Part shown: positions 17,556 to 27,450 of the stretch, in pieces
Position numbering within the stretch: the first letter of the stretch is position 1
Layout: each line of letters starts with the position of its first letter
Assembly (NCBI GenBank): GCA_963727545.1
Contig: CAVSGS010000011.1
Span: forward strand, 186,001-250,000
Direction: 5' to 3'
Source: Flexifilum sp963727545
GTDB lineage: Bacteria > Chloroflexota > Anaerolineae > Aggregatilineales > Phototrophicaceae
Length of the DNA stretch: 64,000 nt
Translations under genes and position numbers: made by a program
The notes under the pieces: model-generated
The model's input: only the letters and a program-made list of their open reading frames with translations
Databases searched by the model: none
Told to the model about the DNA's origin: nothing

Positions 17556-17619
17556 CGCAGTCTGGCAGCGCGCATCGTTTGGGACGATGAGGTCCCGGGT
17601 TCAAATCCCGGCACCCCGA
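17546..17619 (+). tRNA. tRNA-Pro (anticodon TGG)
   Basis: Acceptor CGGGGTG pairs with CACCCCG, discriminator A. D-arm GCGC...GCGC, anticodon stem CATCG/CGATG with loop TTTGGGA (anticodon TGG), T-arm CCGGG-TTCAAAT-CCCGG. CCA is not encoded. The first 10 bases overlap the end of the HTH coding region. Confidence 0.97.
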
Positions 17620-17620
17620 C

Positions 17621-17649
17621 TTGAAAGTGTGTCAGCGATTGCCTATAAT
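17621..17649 (+). promoter_or_regulatory. Promoter of tRNA-Gly
   Basis: TTGAAA (17621-17626), a 17-bp spacer and a perfect TATAAT (17644-17649), with the tRNA beginning 12 bp downstream. It starts directly after tRNA-Pro, so the two tRNAs need not share a transcript. Confidence 0.8.
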
Positions 17650-17661
17650 GACGCACAAGAT

Positions 17662-17732
17662 GCGGGTATGGTGTAGCGGTAGCACATGACCCTTCCAAGG
17701 TCCTAGCACCGGTTCGAATCCGGTTACCCGCT
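17662..17732 (+). tRNA. tRNA-Gly (anticodon TCC)
   Basis: Acceptor GCGGGTA pairs with TACCCGC, discriminator T. Anticodon stem GACC/GGTC with loop CTTCCAA (anticodon TCC). T-arm ACCGG-TTCGAAT-CCGGT. CCA is not encoded. Confidence 0.97.
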
Positions 17733-17748
17733 CACAGCAATGATCGAA

Positions 17749-17775
17749 ACAGCGAGCGTGTGCTCGCTGTTTTTG
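17749..17775 (+). terminator. Terminator after tRNA-Gly
   Basis: ACAGCGAGC / GTGT / GCTCGCTGT followed by TTTTTG: a strong 9-bp stem with a T-tract. Confidence 0.85.
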
Positions 17776-17804
17776 TATCCGCAGATTAGAGCGTTAAACC
17801 AAGC

Positions 17805-18453
17805 TCAAAGCGTGTTGACGACTCCTCGGAACAGCGGCTCGACGAACTTCTGGAACCAATCCAGCTGACTCTGATCGTCCGGTGTGGACGTCAACGGCGG
17901 GAAGTAACCTGAGGTCTGGATAATCTGGTCGATACTGTCACAAGCCGCCCCTTGCCCCCCATTCCCATATGCCGAGATCAGCGCCGTATAGCCGCTGTCC
18001 AGCGAGGCGTAAGCACCACTACAAGAACTGCCTTCATAATGCCACTGAACGCCATCCAGAGTCGTGGCGGAAGTCTTCGTCTGTAGGATGGTTTGCCCGG
18101 CTTCGGTATTGGTACCAACCACTCCCAGAATAACAAAGGGACCATCCAAGTCCGGGGAGAGGTTGATCGGCAAGTTGGTCAATCCGTCAGGATAGTCAAC
18201 CTTGCGGTAAAGCAAAATGTTGAAGTTGGGGTCGTCGGTGCAACCGGCGCAGGAACTCCCAACCCTCCGGTACGCGAATCTGCAAGCCGACGAGGTTCAG
18301 ATTGACCGTTCCCACCGCGGTCGGGGATGGGGGTACGGGCGTCGGCGTCGGTGTTGGCGCATTCACGCTGCTGCAAGCTGAGACGATGAGCATCAAGAGC
18401 ACGAAAAAGCCGATATTCAAACGAGTCCGCGAAGATTTCATCAGCGCATCCAT
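17805..18453 (-). CDS. Lipoprotein of unknown function (frameshifted)
   Basis: The N-terminal frame starts at 18453 (or ATG 18441, MKSSRTRLN) with a lipoprotein signal: hydrophobic FFVLLMLIVSAC, where LIVSAC is the lipobox. A Pro/Thr-rich tether follows (PTPTPTPVPPSPT). After RVPEGWEF the frame goes astray near 18252. One base over it continues SSCAGCTDDPNFNILLYRKVDYPDG to a stop at 17805. The joined protein of about 215 residues has paired cysteines and no recognised enzyme motif. It is probably a surface-attached lipoprotein. Confidence 0.7.
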
Positions 18454-18528
18454 CCTTGTCGGTCAAACACGGCATCATTAGAGCGCGCTTACAGATTCAT
18501 TCTAGCCGACGAGTAAGCTTCAGCACAA

Positions 18529-19209
18529 CTAGCTCAGGTTGACGAAGGGGATGCCGTCGAAGCTGCGGATTTTGTCGAGCGGCAGCCCGACCAGCCGACC
18601 GCCCTCGCGGTAGTCGAGCGCCAGCGTCGTGAACGACAGGATACGGTCGGCGAAGGGGTTAATCGTCGGCGAGATTTCGATCAAGTTAGTCAACAGCGTC
18701 GAGCGCGTCGCTAACAGCAACAGACACGCCTCGACAAACTGCCAGCCCTTCGGCGTATAGGGGTAGGCGAGCAGCGTCTGCGGCTTGAGGATCGACTTCG
18801 GCTTCTTGGCGTCGCGGTACTTCTTGAACAGCAGTTCCCACTCATGCGAGGTCAATTTGCGTTCGGCTTCGGCGACGGTCGCAGCGGGCAGCGAGCCTAG
18901 GCGATCGAGCAAATGCGCTTGATATTCGCGGGCGGTCAGGATGCGGATCGTCGCCTCGCGGATGCCCTGCCGCCCGACTTCATCGACCAAGTCGGTGACC
19001 GCTACTTCGCAGATCGCCGCCTCGCCGCTGTCGAGCGGAAAGCATTTGAGCGACGGCGTCGCCGGGTACTGATCCCAGCCCTGACCGCGCGGCATCGCAC
19101 CGCGCCAGATCGCCTTGAGCGTCACCGAGTCGATGCCGTCGGTCGGCGTGGTGAAGTTGTAGCCGCGCCGCGCGCCGTCCAGCAGGTAACTGATGGTGAG
19201 CTCACGCAT
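18529..19209 (-). CDS. Unknown protein, possibly GTPase-associated (GAP1-N-like)
   Basis: 226 residues, soluble. The N-terminal half reads LTISYLLDGARRGYNFTTP, then LKCFPLDSGEAAICEV, DLVDEVGRQGIREATIRIL. This layout resembles GTPase-associated protein N-terminal domains (a plug-like domain coupled to small GTPases in predicted bacterial conflict systems), but similarity is judged by eye only. The C-terminal half has a hydrophobic stretch (FVEACLLLLATRSTLLTNLIEI). Its start overlaps the methyltransferase end by 8 bp, implying translational coupling, and a small GTPase lies just upstream on the same strand. Confidence 0.6.
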   Translation of the reverse strand: MRELTISYLLDGARRGYNFTTPTDGIDSVTLKAIWRGAMPRGQGWDQYPATPSLKCFPLDSGEAAICEVAVTDLVDEVGRQGIREATIRILTAREYQAHLLDRLGSLPAATVAEAERKLTSHEWELLFKKYRDAKKPKSILKPQTLLAYPYTPKGWQFVEACLLLLATRSTLLTNLIEISPTINPFADRILSFTTLALDYREGGRLVGLPLDKIRSFDGIPFVNLS

Positions 19210-19986
19210 CAGCGGCGCTCAACTGGACGAGATAGAGATAGCGTTTGTGCTCACCCGCCTCAATCGAGTAACGGATACCGCCCGCGTCGCCCATGCGGTT
19301 TTCGTAGACGAAGCCTAAGCCGTCCGCCTCGAAGCGCGCGCGCAGTTCCGGTAAAACCTGCTGGCGCAGCAGCGCGAGGCGAAGGTCGTCGGCAGTGAAG
19401 TCGGTGACAGTGTAGGTTAGCCCGTTAGCGGTGAGCGCGTCCGCCAGCGGCGTTCGATCCGCCGCTAGCGTCGCCGGATCAAACGGATCGGGACCAATCC
19501 AGCCAGCGCGCCCGTGCGCGAAGAAAATGCCCATCCGCCCGCCGGGACGCAGCGCCCGCTGCCACTCGGCGAGGGTGCGGGCATAGTCGGCGCTGAAGTA
19601 GATCGAGTTCAATCGAGATGATCGCGTCGAGCGAGGCAGGAGCCAGATCGAGCGCGTTGATGTCGCCAACTCGAAACGTCAGCCGATCCGCTTTGCCGCT
19701 GGTGCGTTCCTGCGCCTGCCGGATCGCTTCCGGGATGAAATCGATCCCGGTGACGTGTGCGCCGGTGGTGTCGGCGATGTACTCGGCGATCATGCCATTG
19801 CCACAGCCGAGATCGAGCGCGCTCTCACCCGGTTGGAGCCGCAGCGCCGCGATCAAGGCATCCAACTGCCCCATGTCGGCGAAGCCATGCTGAGCAGAGA
19901 TTGCGCCCAAACACCCGCCGGCAAAACTCGGCGTGTGCGGTACTGTGAGCGGTCAAGCGGTAGAAGTCTTCGTAGAAGTCGCGCAT
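19202..19986 (-). CDS. Class I SAM-dependent methyltransferase (two frameshifts)
   Basis: Three frames join into one protein. MRDFYEDFYRLTAHSTAHAE begins at ATG 19984-19986, shifts near 19907 to AISAQHGFADMGQLDALI, and continues with the SAM-binding motif I SALDLGCGNGMIAEYIAD and the acidic motif VTGIDFIPEAIRQA. It shifts again near 19610 to SIYFSADYARTLAEWQRALRPGG, the motif VI region, and ends LVQLSAADA. The total is about 260 residues. It should methylate a small molecule or protein with SAM; the substrate is unknown. It is coupled to the 18529-19209 gene. Two indels in one gene could mean decay, but essential genes here show the same fault. Confidence 0.75.
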
Positions 19987-19995
19987 ATTCACAAG

Positions 19996-20104
19996 CCTTC
20001 AGCTTTCAGCGGTCAGCCCTCAGCTAAAAACTTGGCACAACGTGCCTACACAGCAACGCGAGAGCCATCTTTAGCTGAAAGCTGACAAGCTAATTGCTGA
20101 CAGC
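19996..20104. repeat. Inverted AGCTTTCAGC element
   Basis: CTTCAGCTTTCAGCGGTCAGC...CAGCTAAAA and, inverted, TTTAGCTGAAAGCTGACAAGCTAATTGCTGACAGC flank a 40-bp centre. It sits between the GTPase and the methyltransferase genes and belongs to the same family as 54865 and 57738. Confidence 0.6.
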
Positions 20105-20107
20105 CTC

Positions 20108-20812
20108 TTACCCTTTCGGCTGCGGGCGGAGATGATTGAAGAAGGTACGCATAGCGTCGCGGACGCCGACGCCGGTCGCGATGCTGCTCGACTGGATCGT
20201 CGCCTGATAGCCCAGCCGCTCCGCCTGATTGTGCAGGCGCTTGACCTCGTTGCCGTAGTTCGCCATCAACTGGTCGAGCGTCGTATTGGGCAGCCACAGA
20301 TCGCTCTTATTGACGAGGATCAGGAACGACTTCAAGTTGCGCTTGGCGTCGGCTTCTTCCTCGATCATGTTCATGACGAAATTGAGCGCGTCCTTGTGCT
20401 TGAGCACGTCGGTGTGGTCGATCAGGAAGATGATTCCGCGCGGCTTGGCGTCGCGGAACAGTTCGAGCCAGTCGGTCTCCCACATTTCGTACTCGCCGCC
20501 GACATCGCGCGTCGGTTTGAGGCGCATCATCTCGTCGCCGATGTACGAACTGAACATGCTGACGTTATCGCCACCGGGCGCGGTCGGCTCCGGCTGAAAT
20601 TCGCTCAGCGAGGCGACGTTCTGGCGCAGCCACTCGATCAAGGTGGTCTTGCCAGTCTGCCGCGCTCCGAGTACGATAAATGGCAGTCCCAACACCTTGA
20701 CGTAGACGAAATCATAAATCCGGTCGGCGCTTTGCGTCAGCGAGTTGACAAGTTTGCTGCTGCTCACCGAGCCGAAAATGGCACTGAAAAATTGATCGAT
20801 CAGGTTGGTCAT
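20108..20812 (-). CDS. Small Ras/Arf-like GTPase
   Basis: 234 residues from ATG 20810-20812, preceded by GGAAGG; an upstream in-frame start at 20845 lacks such a site. The G1 loop is GARQTGKTTL, a likely G3 is DVGGEYEMW (DxxG), G4 is NKSDLW, and a G5-like SSSIATGVG comes near the end. The N-terminus (LIDQFFSAIFGSV) is an amphipathic helix that could touch a membrane. Arf/Rab-like prokaryotic GTPases work in polarity or in predicted conflict systems. This one lies 122 bp upstream of the methyltransferase and the possible GTPase-associated gene on the same strand. Partner assignment is inference. Confidence 0.8.
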   Translation of the reverse strand: MTNLIDQFFSAIFGSVSSSKLVNSLTQSADRIYDFVYVKVLGLPFIVLGARQTGKTTLIEWLRQNVASLSEFQPEPTAPGGDNVSMFSSYIGDEMMRLKPTRDVGGEYEMWETDWLELFRDAKPRGIIFLIDHTDVLKHKDALNFVMNMIEEEADAKRNLKSFLILVNKSDLWLPNTTLDQLMANYGNEVKRLHNQAERLGYQATIQSSSIATGVGVRDAMRTFFNHLRPQPKG

Positions 20813-20901
20813 TTTGCCCTTCCAACAACCCTCATCTGCTGACATTGTATACGGGAATTGTCGAAAAAAGTCGCAGAATCACCCTAAGCGCGTGTAAGAT
20901 T

Positions 20902-20925
20902 ACGTTTGTAAACAGTTTCAAACGT
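20902..20925. promoter_or_regulatory. Palindromic operator candidate before the PyrK-like gene
   Basis: ACGTTTG-(10 bp)-CAAACGT, a perfect 7-bp inverted repeat, lies 32 bp before the ATG at 20957 in the divergent promoter gap shared with the GTPase gene. Confidence 0.4.
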
Positions 20926-20956
20926 GAATTCAAAGACTCACGACTGCGAGTAGAGC

Positions 20957-21715
20957 ATGAAAGAAACCGAAGCTATTATCGAGCGCGTGCGCCGCGTGAA
21001 TGAGACTCATCAGCATTTGTACGTCGCCGTCGATCCGTCGCTCACGGGGATCAAACCGGGGCAGTCCGTTCTTGCCCGCGTCGGCGACTCGTGGGAGCCG
21101 TACTTGCGCGAGCAGTGGCTGCCGGTCGCCGTGCAGAAAAACATGCTGGTGATCGAGCGCCCGAACACGACGCGCTACGAACCCGGCACCATCGTCAGCT
21201 TGATCGGCGCGGTCGGGCAGCCGTTTCGCTTCCGGCGGACGCTGCGCAACGTGCTGCTGGTCGCCTATAACACCGAGCCAACGCCGCTGATGATGACGAT
21301 CCCGGCGCTGCTGGCGAACAACGTCAGTGTGACGCTGCTGCTGCTCGACGCGAACTACAATACGGAGCATCTCCCGCCCGAAGTCGAAGTAATTCAGGGC
21401 GAAGTCAAGCCGGATCAGGAAGTCGCCGCCGAAAAACTGGACTGGGCGAACCGGGTCACGACCGTCGGTTGGGCGGATCAGGTTTTCGTGACCGTCAGTC
21501 AAGACGACGAGTTGAGCGGTTTCCGCGAAATTTGGAGCCTGTTCAGCGCCCTGCGTGCCGATATCCCCGCGAACTATCTGTTCGGCGTCTTTCGCCCCTT
21601 GCAGCCCTGCGGCGTCGGTGCCTGCTGCGCCTGCATGGTCAAGCTGAGAGAGGGTACGGCGTTGATGTGCATGGACGGTCCCGCGCTCGATTTGACCAAA
21701 GTCCCACTTGGTTGA
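20957..21715 (+). CDS. PyrK-like flavin/[2Fe-2S] electron transfer protein
   Basis: 252 residues. The C-terminus has the iron-sulphur cysteine pattern of PyrK, the electron transfer subunit of dihydroorotate dehydrogenase B: PCGVGACCACMV followed by ALMCMDGPALDL. The middle part resembles the NAD-binding half (RNVLLVAYNTEPTPLMMTI), and the N-terminal part a beta barrel for FAD, although the usual RPF/Y motif for FAD is not obvious. No pyrD is adjacent, so it may pass electrons to an unlinked partner or another oxidoreductase. The start was chosen as the ATG after a GAGTAGAG stretch. Confidence 0.75.
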   Translation: MKETEAIIERVRRVNETHQHLYVAVDPSLTGIKPGQSVLARVGDSWEPYLREQWLPVAVQKNMLVIERPNTTRYEPGTIVSLIGAVGQPFRFRRTLRNVLLVAYNTEPTPLMMTIPALLANNVSVTLLLLDANYNTEHLPPEVEVIQGEVKPDQEVAAEKLDWANRVTTVGWADQVFVTVSQDDELSGFREIWSLFSALRADIPANYLFGVFRPLQPCGVGACCACMVKLREGTALMCMDGPALDLTKVPLG

Positions 21716-21733
21716 CGACGTGACCGCGCGCAA

Positions 21734-21756
21734 TTCCTGACACAAGCTGTCAGGAA
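21734..21756. promoter_or_regulatory. Palindromic operator candidate TTCCTGACA-N5-TGTCAGGAA
   Basis: Perfect 9-bp inverted repeat with a 5-bp centre, upstream of the GyrI-like gene. Such TGACA...TGTCA palindromes are typical of dimeric transcription factor sites. No regulator gene is adjacent. Confidence 0.5.
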
Positions 21757-21757
21757 G

Positions 21758-21799
21758 TCCCTGCTATGGTGGTGATCAACAGCATGATCACAGCAGGGA
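21758..21799 (+). promoter_or_regulatory. Two-tier hairpin in the GyrI-like leader
   Basis: TCCCTGCT...AGCAGGGA encloses GTGATCA...TGATCAC. In RNA this folds into a stacked hairpin that ends 5 bp before the preferred ATG (21805) and buries the two earlier ATGs (21766, 21784) and part of the AGGGAA ribosome-binding site. Confidence 0.5.
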
Positions 21800-21804
21800 A
21801 AACG

Positions 21805-22413
21805 ATGATCACCATCGACCTCAAGCGAGAACTGAAAACCGTCTATACGGCAGCGAAACAGCCAACCCTGATCGACGTGCCGCCGCTGTCCGCCCTGATG
21901 ATCGACGGCAGCGGCGACCCCAACACCGCGCAGCGCTATCAGGACGCCGTCCAAGCGATCTTCAGCGCTGCCTACAACCTGCGCTTCAGCTTCAAGAAAC
22001 GCGGCATCGACTTCAAGGTCATGCCGCTGGAGGGCTGGTGGTGGGTGGACGACCGCGCCGACTTCAGCTACGGCGACAAATCCAACTGGCAGTGGACGCT
22101 GCTGATCGTCCAGCCGGACGCCGTGACACCCGCCGACTTCGAGCGCGCGCGGGACGAGGTGCGGCGCAAGAAGAATCCGCCCGCCCTCGCCGACCTGCGA
22201 CTCGGACGGATCGACGAGGGGCGGTCGGCGCAGATTTTGCACGTCGGTCCGTTTGCCGACGAACCGGCGACCATCGAGCGGCTGCACACTTTCATTGAAG
22301 CGGAAGGCATGAGCATCGCAGGGAAGCATCACGAAATCTACCTGAACGACTTCAAGCGCACCGCACCGGAGAAGCTCAAAACGATCATTCGCTACCCGGT
22401 GCGTGCGACTTAA
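21805..22413 (+). CDS. GyrI-like small-molecule-binding domain protein
   Basis: 202 residues from ATG 21805 (MITIDLKRELKTVYTAAKQ). Earlier in-frame ATGs at 21766 and 21784 are less likely because they sit in a hairpin. GyrI-like (SHS2/SOUL-like) domains bind small molecules and occur alone or fused to AraC/MerR regulators. Typical text here includes LIDVPPLSALMIDGSGDPN, DFKVMPLEGWWWVDD, and the C-terminal RSAQILHVGPFADEPATIERLHTFIE and KHHEIYLNDFKRTAPEKLKTIIRYPV, where KHHEIYL carries the usual glutamate. The ligand is unknown. It stands alone between the PyrK-like gene and a convergent broken SDR. Confidence 0.85.
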   Translation: MITIDLKRELKTVYTAAKQPTLIDVPPLSALMIDGSGDPNTAQRYQDAVQAIFSAAYNLRFSFKKRGIDFKVMPLEGWWWVDDRADFSYGDKSNWQWTLLIVQPDAVTPADFERARDEVRRKKNPPALADLRLGRIDEGRSAQILHVGPFADEPATIERLHTFIEAEGMSIAGKHHEIYLNDFKRTAPEKLKTIIRYPVRAT

Positions 22414-23170
22414 TCAGCGCCCGCCGGTGATCAGCACCGTCTGCCCATTGATCTGCTGGTTGGCGCGCGACCCGAGAAAGACAATCAAGCGAGCGATGTC
22501 TTCCGGCGTGGTCAGTTGATGCGTCGGCGTCTGATTGCGGATCAGGTCGAGATAGTCCTTCTGGATTTCCAGATTGTGCTCGGTGCCGATGAAGCCCGGC
22601 ATGACAACGTTGGTCAGAATGTTCTCTGGTCCCAACTCGGCGCCAGCGTGATCGTCAAACCGCCGAGCGCCGCTTTTGCCGAAGCGTAGGGTGCGAGTCC
22701 GGCGTGCCGCGGATCGCGCCATCCGAGGAAATGTTGACGATGCGTCCCCAATCGCTTTGACGCAGCAGCGGCAGCGCCGCCTGAATCATCAGATACGTGC
22801 CTTCAAGCGCCGCGTTGATCACGCCCTGCCAGCGTTCGAGCGGCACATCCTCGAATTTGGTGCCCCGCATCGGCGCGATATTTCCGCCACCGCATTGTTG
22901 ATCAGGACATGCAGCCCACCCCACTGCTGGCGAATTGTCTCGACGACGGCAGTGCTCGAGAGCTGGATCGCCCAGCGTAAAGGGCGTCACCAATGCCTCG
23001 CCGCCTGCCGCGCGCACCTGTTCCGCCGTTTCGTTGGCGCCGTCGCGGTCGCTGTGATAGGTCACGGCGACCCGCGCGCCCTCCGCGCCGTAAGCGACCG
23101 CCGTCGCTCGCCCCAAACCGGATGAACTGCCCGTCACCAGCACAACTTGATCTCTTAATCCGAAATCCAT
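22414..23170 (-). pseudogene. Short-chain dehydrogenase/reductase with several frameshifts
   Basis: Starts MDFGLRDQVVLVTGSSSGLGRATAVAYG (Rossmann TGxxxGxG). The text then moves between frames: near 22965 to STAVVETIRQQWGGLHVLIN, near 22885 back to APMRGTKFEDVPLERW...GRIVNISSDGAIRGTP, near 22715 to HAGLAPYASAKAALGGLTIT, which holds the YxxxK catalytic pair, and near 22660 to ELGPENILTNVVMPGFIGTE. It ends QINGQTVLITGGR. All parts of a classical SDR of about 250 residues are present, but four indels are needed. This is the most damaged gene of the window. It could be a true pseudogene or a low-accuracy stretch. Confidence 0.8.
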
Positions 23171-23363
23171 CGCTGCATCTCTCCATATCTGAATGGCGTT
23201 CAAACCCAGACTACGGCGGCGTAAGGCGAATTGCAATCCTAAAAGGATCAGATCCTACCTGTCTGAAATGGCTAGGGATCGCCGGATCGAAGCTGTGAAT
23301 TCGTTCACAATTGGGCGGGGCGGCGCATTATAAAGGAGCGACGCAAACCGGAAGGACAACCTG

Positions 23364-23834
23364 ATGATCAGCTTCAAGCTCGCCCGCCCCGCCGACGCCG
23401 AGGCGCTAACCGAAGTTCAGACGCACACCTTTGACGACGACAGCCGCCAGCACGGTCAGGGCGAGCGCGGCGGTCCGCCGGGGTACGACTCGGTAGGGTG
23501 GCAGCGCCGGATCATGAAGCAAGGCAGCTACTATAAAATCCTCGACGACGATCGCATCATCGGCGGGATCATCGTCTTCAAAATCGGCGAGAGCTGCTAC
23601 AACCTCGGCAGAATTTACCTCGCGCCGGAGTACCAGAATCGCGGCATCGGCGCGCAGGCGCTCGCCTTCATCGAGCAGGCGATTCCGGCGCGGCGCTGGA
23701 CGCTCGATACGCCGTCGTGGGCGATCCGCAACCAGCACTTCTACGAAAAATACGGCTACGTAAAAGTCGGCGAGGAAAAGATTCCCGGCGTGGACTTCAC
23801 GGGCGTCCTCTACGAAAAGATGATGCCCGCCTGA
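23364..23834 (+). CDS. GNAT family N-acetyltransferase
   Basis: 156 residues. The GNAT fold is clear: FKLARPADAEALTEVQTHTF at strand 1, the motif A region LGRIYLAPEYQNRGIGAQALAFIEQA with the Q/RxxGxG/A acetyl-CoA loop (QNRGIG), and NQHFYEKYGYVKVGEE near the end. It transfers acetyl from acetyl-CoA to an amine. The substrate cannot be inferred and no partner gene lies nearby. TTATAAAGGAG upstream gives a weak -10 and ribosome-binding site. An imperfectly T-tailed palindrome follows. Confidence 0.88.
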   Translation: MISFKLARPADAEALTEVQTHTFDDDSRQHGQGERGGPPGYDSVGWQRRIMKQGSYYKILDDDRIIGGIIVFKIGESCYNLGRIYLAPEYQNRGIGAQALAFIEQAIPARRWTLDTPSWAIRNQHFYEKYGYVKVGEEKIPGVDFTGVLYEKMMPA

Positions 23835-23842
23835 TGAACGCT

Positions 23843-23874
23843 CAAGATTACGCGCGTAATTTTGCGTAATCTTG
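23843..23874. repeat. Perfect 11-bp palindrome after the GNAT gene
   Basis: CAAGATTACGC / GCGTAATTTT / GCGTAATCTTG. It lacks a T-tract, so it is not a classical terminator. It may be a 3' hairpin or a binding site. Confidence 0.5.
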
Positions 23875-23993
23875 GGATAAGTTGGGTTATCTCTCCCGTA
23901 AGCTTTGGGATATATCGATCAGCAGCACCGAGGCGCGCATTGACCCCACCCCCAGGGGTAGGTTTTTAATGGTAGAAGCAGGCACCTAAAAAT

Positions 23994-24084
23994 GGGCGAG
24001 GCAATGCCTCGCCCCTACAGCAATGGGTTCAGGTTCAGTGATGGTTCCGGGCAGCTAAAATCGGGCGCACACGTAGGTGCGCCC
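23994..24084. repeat. Two GGGGCG-family palindromes
   Basis: GGGCGAGGCAATGCCTCGCCC (23994-24014, followed by CTAC) and GGGCGCAC/ACGTAG/GTGCGCCC (24063-24084). The rest of the 23835-24093 gap holds no gene that can be supported. Confidence 0.65.
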
Positions 24085-24093
24085 TTGCGCCTC

Positions 24094-25345
24094 TCACCGC
24101 GAGGGCAGCGAGTCGCAGCCGCTGCCGACCAGCATGTACTGACCGTCGAGCCAGCCCTCCAGATCGTCGTAATGGGCGTACCACCACTGCCCACCGTTTT
24201 CGCTCGCGCCGCCTTTGCCGTAAAGTTCGACCGTCGTCCCGTAGTCGATCACCGCCAGCGTCTCGCTATCGGTGTCGGGCGCGGCGCGCAGGCGCAAGTT
24301 GTACTCGACCGAGGCGAGGCAGGGCGTGACCGCCGTGAAAGTCGGCGTCGGGCGTGCGCGTGCTGTAATGGAAGCGCGTCGCCGAAGGCGTCGGCGTGAC
24401 ATTGGGCGTGCTGGTGCGCGTCGCCGAGGCGGTCGGCGTCGGCGCTTGCTTGGGCGGGCGGGTCGCGCTTGCCGACGGCGTCACTGGGATAGCCCCTTCG
24501 GTCGCAAAGGCGAACAGTGCGGTGGGCGTCGAATTCGGGTCGGGGGTCGAGCCGTTCAAGCGCGCGGCGAAGGCGTTGAGATCGCTGTTCGCCGCCAAGC
24601 GGATCAAGGTCGGCATCTGGCTGAGCGCCAGCGCCGCTTGAAAGGCGCTGATCTCGCCGCGCGCCGCCGATTCGCGAATGCTGGCGCGCATGATCTCGGT
24701 GATGGCGTCGATCACGTGGTCGACGCTGCCGCCGTTCTCGCTGACGATCTGCGCCAGCGGCGTGCCGTTTTGCAGCGCATTGGTGACCACCGCCGGATCA
24801 ACGTCGATCTCGTCAACGACGGCGGCGCTGATCGCCTTGAACAACTGCGCCGTCTGCCCGTCCGCCTCCGGTTCGGCTGTCGCCGCGCCGACCTCGGCGG
24901 TCGTCGCCATCGTCGGGGAGGCGAGCGCAGTCGGCAGGGCAGCGATCTCCTGCACCGAAACATAAGCCCCCATGAACGGCACCGCAAACGCAGCGACCAT
25001 CAGCAGCAAACCGCTGTACAACCCTAAAATCCCCCGCGATCCGCGCAGCCGCTGCGGACGGAACAGTTCGGCAATCAGGACGATCAGACTGAAGACCGCC
25101 AGCCCACCGCCGATCAGCAGCACTGCCTGCGCGATCCGAGCATCCGGCTCGCCGTCCACCGCCGCAGCGGGCAGATGTGCCAGCACCAAGCCGATCAGCA
25201 GGATCAGCGCGGTCAGGAACGTCAGCAGCAGGTCGACAAAGCCGATCCGCTGGCGGCGCAAAATCGTCTTGATCAGGTTGTTGAGGGCGAACAGCACAGC
25301 GAAAAGCGCGCCCGCGCCGATTAGTAAATAAGCGCTCAAGGGCAT
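24094..25345 (-). CDS. Membrane protein with C-terminal SH3-like domain (frameshifted)
   Basis: The 25345 start opens four hydrophobic segments (LLIGAGALFAVLFALNNLI, LLTFLTALILLIGLVLA, AVLLIGGGLAVFSLIVLIAEL, LLLMVAAFAVPFMGAYV). A helical extracytoplasmic region (VVDEIDVDPAVVTNALQNGTPLAQI) and a Thr/Pro/Ser tether (APTPTASATRTSTPNVTPTPSATR) follow. Near 24352 the frame slips. One base over it continues TPTFTAVTPCLASVEYNLRLRAAPDTDSETLAVI...GGQWWYAHYDDLEGWLDGQYM, a bacterial SH3 (SH3b) domain. The whole is about 415 residues. SH3b domains bind cell-wall or peptide targets, so an envelope anchor is plausible. Confidence 0.75.
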
Positions 25346-25458
25346 TTCCTACCAATTGATTAACCTGATCATTGTAGTCTGATTGTGGCAGAATTCGAGG
25401 TAAACGTTGTGTTATAATCTCTGCCATATTGGTCGAACGTAATCAGGAGAGAAATCCT

Positions 25459-27450
<1,992 letters not shown>

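Noticed and set aside
16902..17732. Prophage or integrative element at the tRNA pair
   Set aside because: No integrase, no direct repeat of the tRNA 3' end and no phage genes lie nearby. The overlap at the 5' tRNA end is not the usual attachment site.
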